Source: a bacterium
Lineage (GTDB): Bacteria > Elusimicrobiota > Elusimicrobia > Elusimicrobiales > UBA9959
DNA length: 38,680 nucleotides
NCBI GenBank assembly: GCA_021847485.1
Contig: JAJZRA010000011.1
Coordinates: 1-38,680, forward strand
Reading direction: 5' to 3'
Shown: positions 38,504-38,680 of the stretch, in pieces
Numbering within the stretch: the stretch's first letter is position 1
How the letters are laid out: each line of letters begins with the position of its first letter
Made by a program: the position numbers and the translations under genes
The notes under the pieces: model-generated
Database searches by the model: none
What the model was told of the DNA's origin: nothing
What the model saw: only the letters and a program-made list of their open reading frames with translations

Positions 38504-38612
38504 AGTTGCGGTTCCGGGAAGCAGGCGCTTAGTGTTCCTGTTTCTCATGGTAGCGGGTACTTCCTATATATTTTCGCATGATTGGGCCCGTAAGTCAAAA
38601 GACGCGGTCCTG

Positions 38613-38628
38613 TGGCATATAAATTGCT
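38613..38628 (+). promoter_or_regulatory. Sigma54 (-24/-12) promoter upstream of the gene starting at 38674
   Basis: TGGCAT-ATAAA-TTGCT (GG-N10-GC). Confidence 0.7.
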
Positions 38629-38673
38629 CCGTATGGGGTGTGGCTTGTGGACGAGACGGAACAAGGAGAATTT

Positions 38674-38680
38674 ATGATGA
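38674..38680 (+). CDS. Start of a gene truncated by window end
   Basis: caaggagaatttATGATGA: strong SD and ATG at 38674; only 7 nt visible. Confidence 0.55.

Overview
This high-GC window is dense with genes and largely syntenic. It is probably from an Elusimicrobia-like diderm, but that is inferred from gene content only. Recognisable blocks include: a secreted clostripain-like (C11) protease divergent from a protein with a short glycine/asparagine-rich repeat; an M3 oligopeptidase; guaA-guaB followed by a B12-binding protein carrying the CarH-type Wx9EH motif; an APH-kinase/RapZ-C fusion overlapping a MurU-like nucleotidyltransferase; rpsF-ssb-rpsR-rplI-dnaB-alr; an mlaE-mlaF-mlaD set whose MlaD has a barrel-like C-terminal extension; radA-yacL(PIN/TRAM)-ispDF-lipoprotein-cysS; and a tRNA-Gly. 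The best candidates for something undescribed are: (1) a tandem 111-nt repeat array after tRNA-Gly(GCC), in which each unit pairs an intrinsic terminator with a 62-nt tRNA-acceptor-like element; (2) a kinase gene of atypical composition bracketed by 156-bp direct repeats (150/156 identical by eye) made of the 3' end of the neighbouring CPBP protease gene, its terminator and the stop codon of the opposing gene; (3) the AmgK-like kinase/RapZ-C fusion with MurU; (4) the zinc-ribbon/CarH-like B12 protein; (5) two matching sigma-54 promoters; (6) several genes with a -10 hexamer 6-9 nt from the ATG, suggesting leaderless transcripts. All calls were made by eye, with no searches or folding run.
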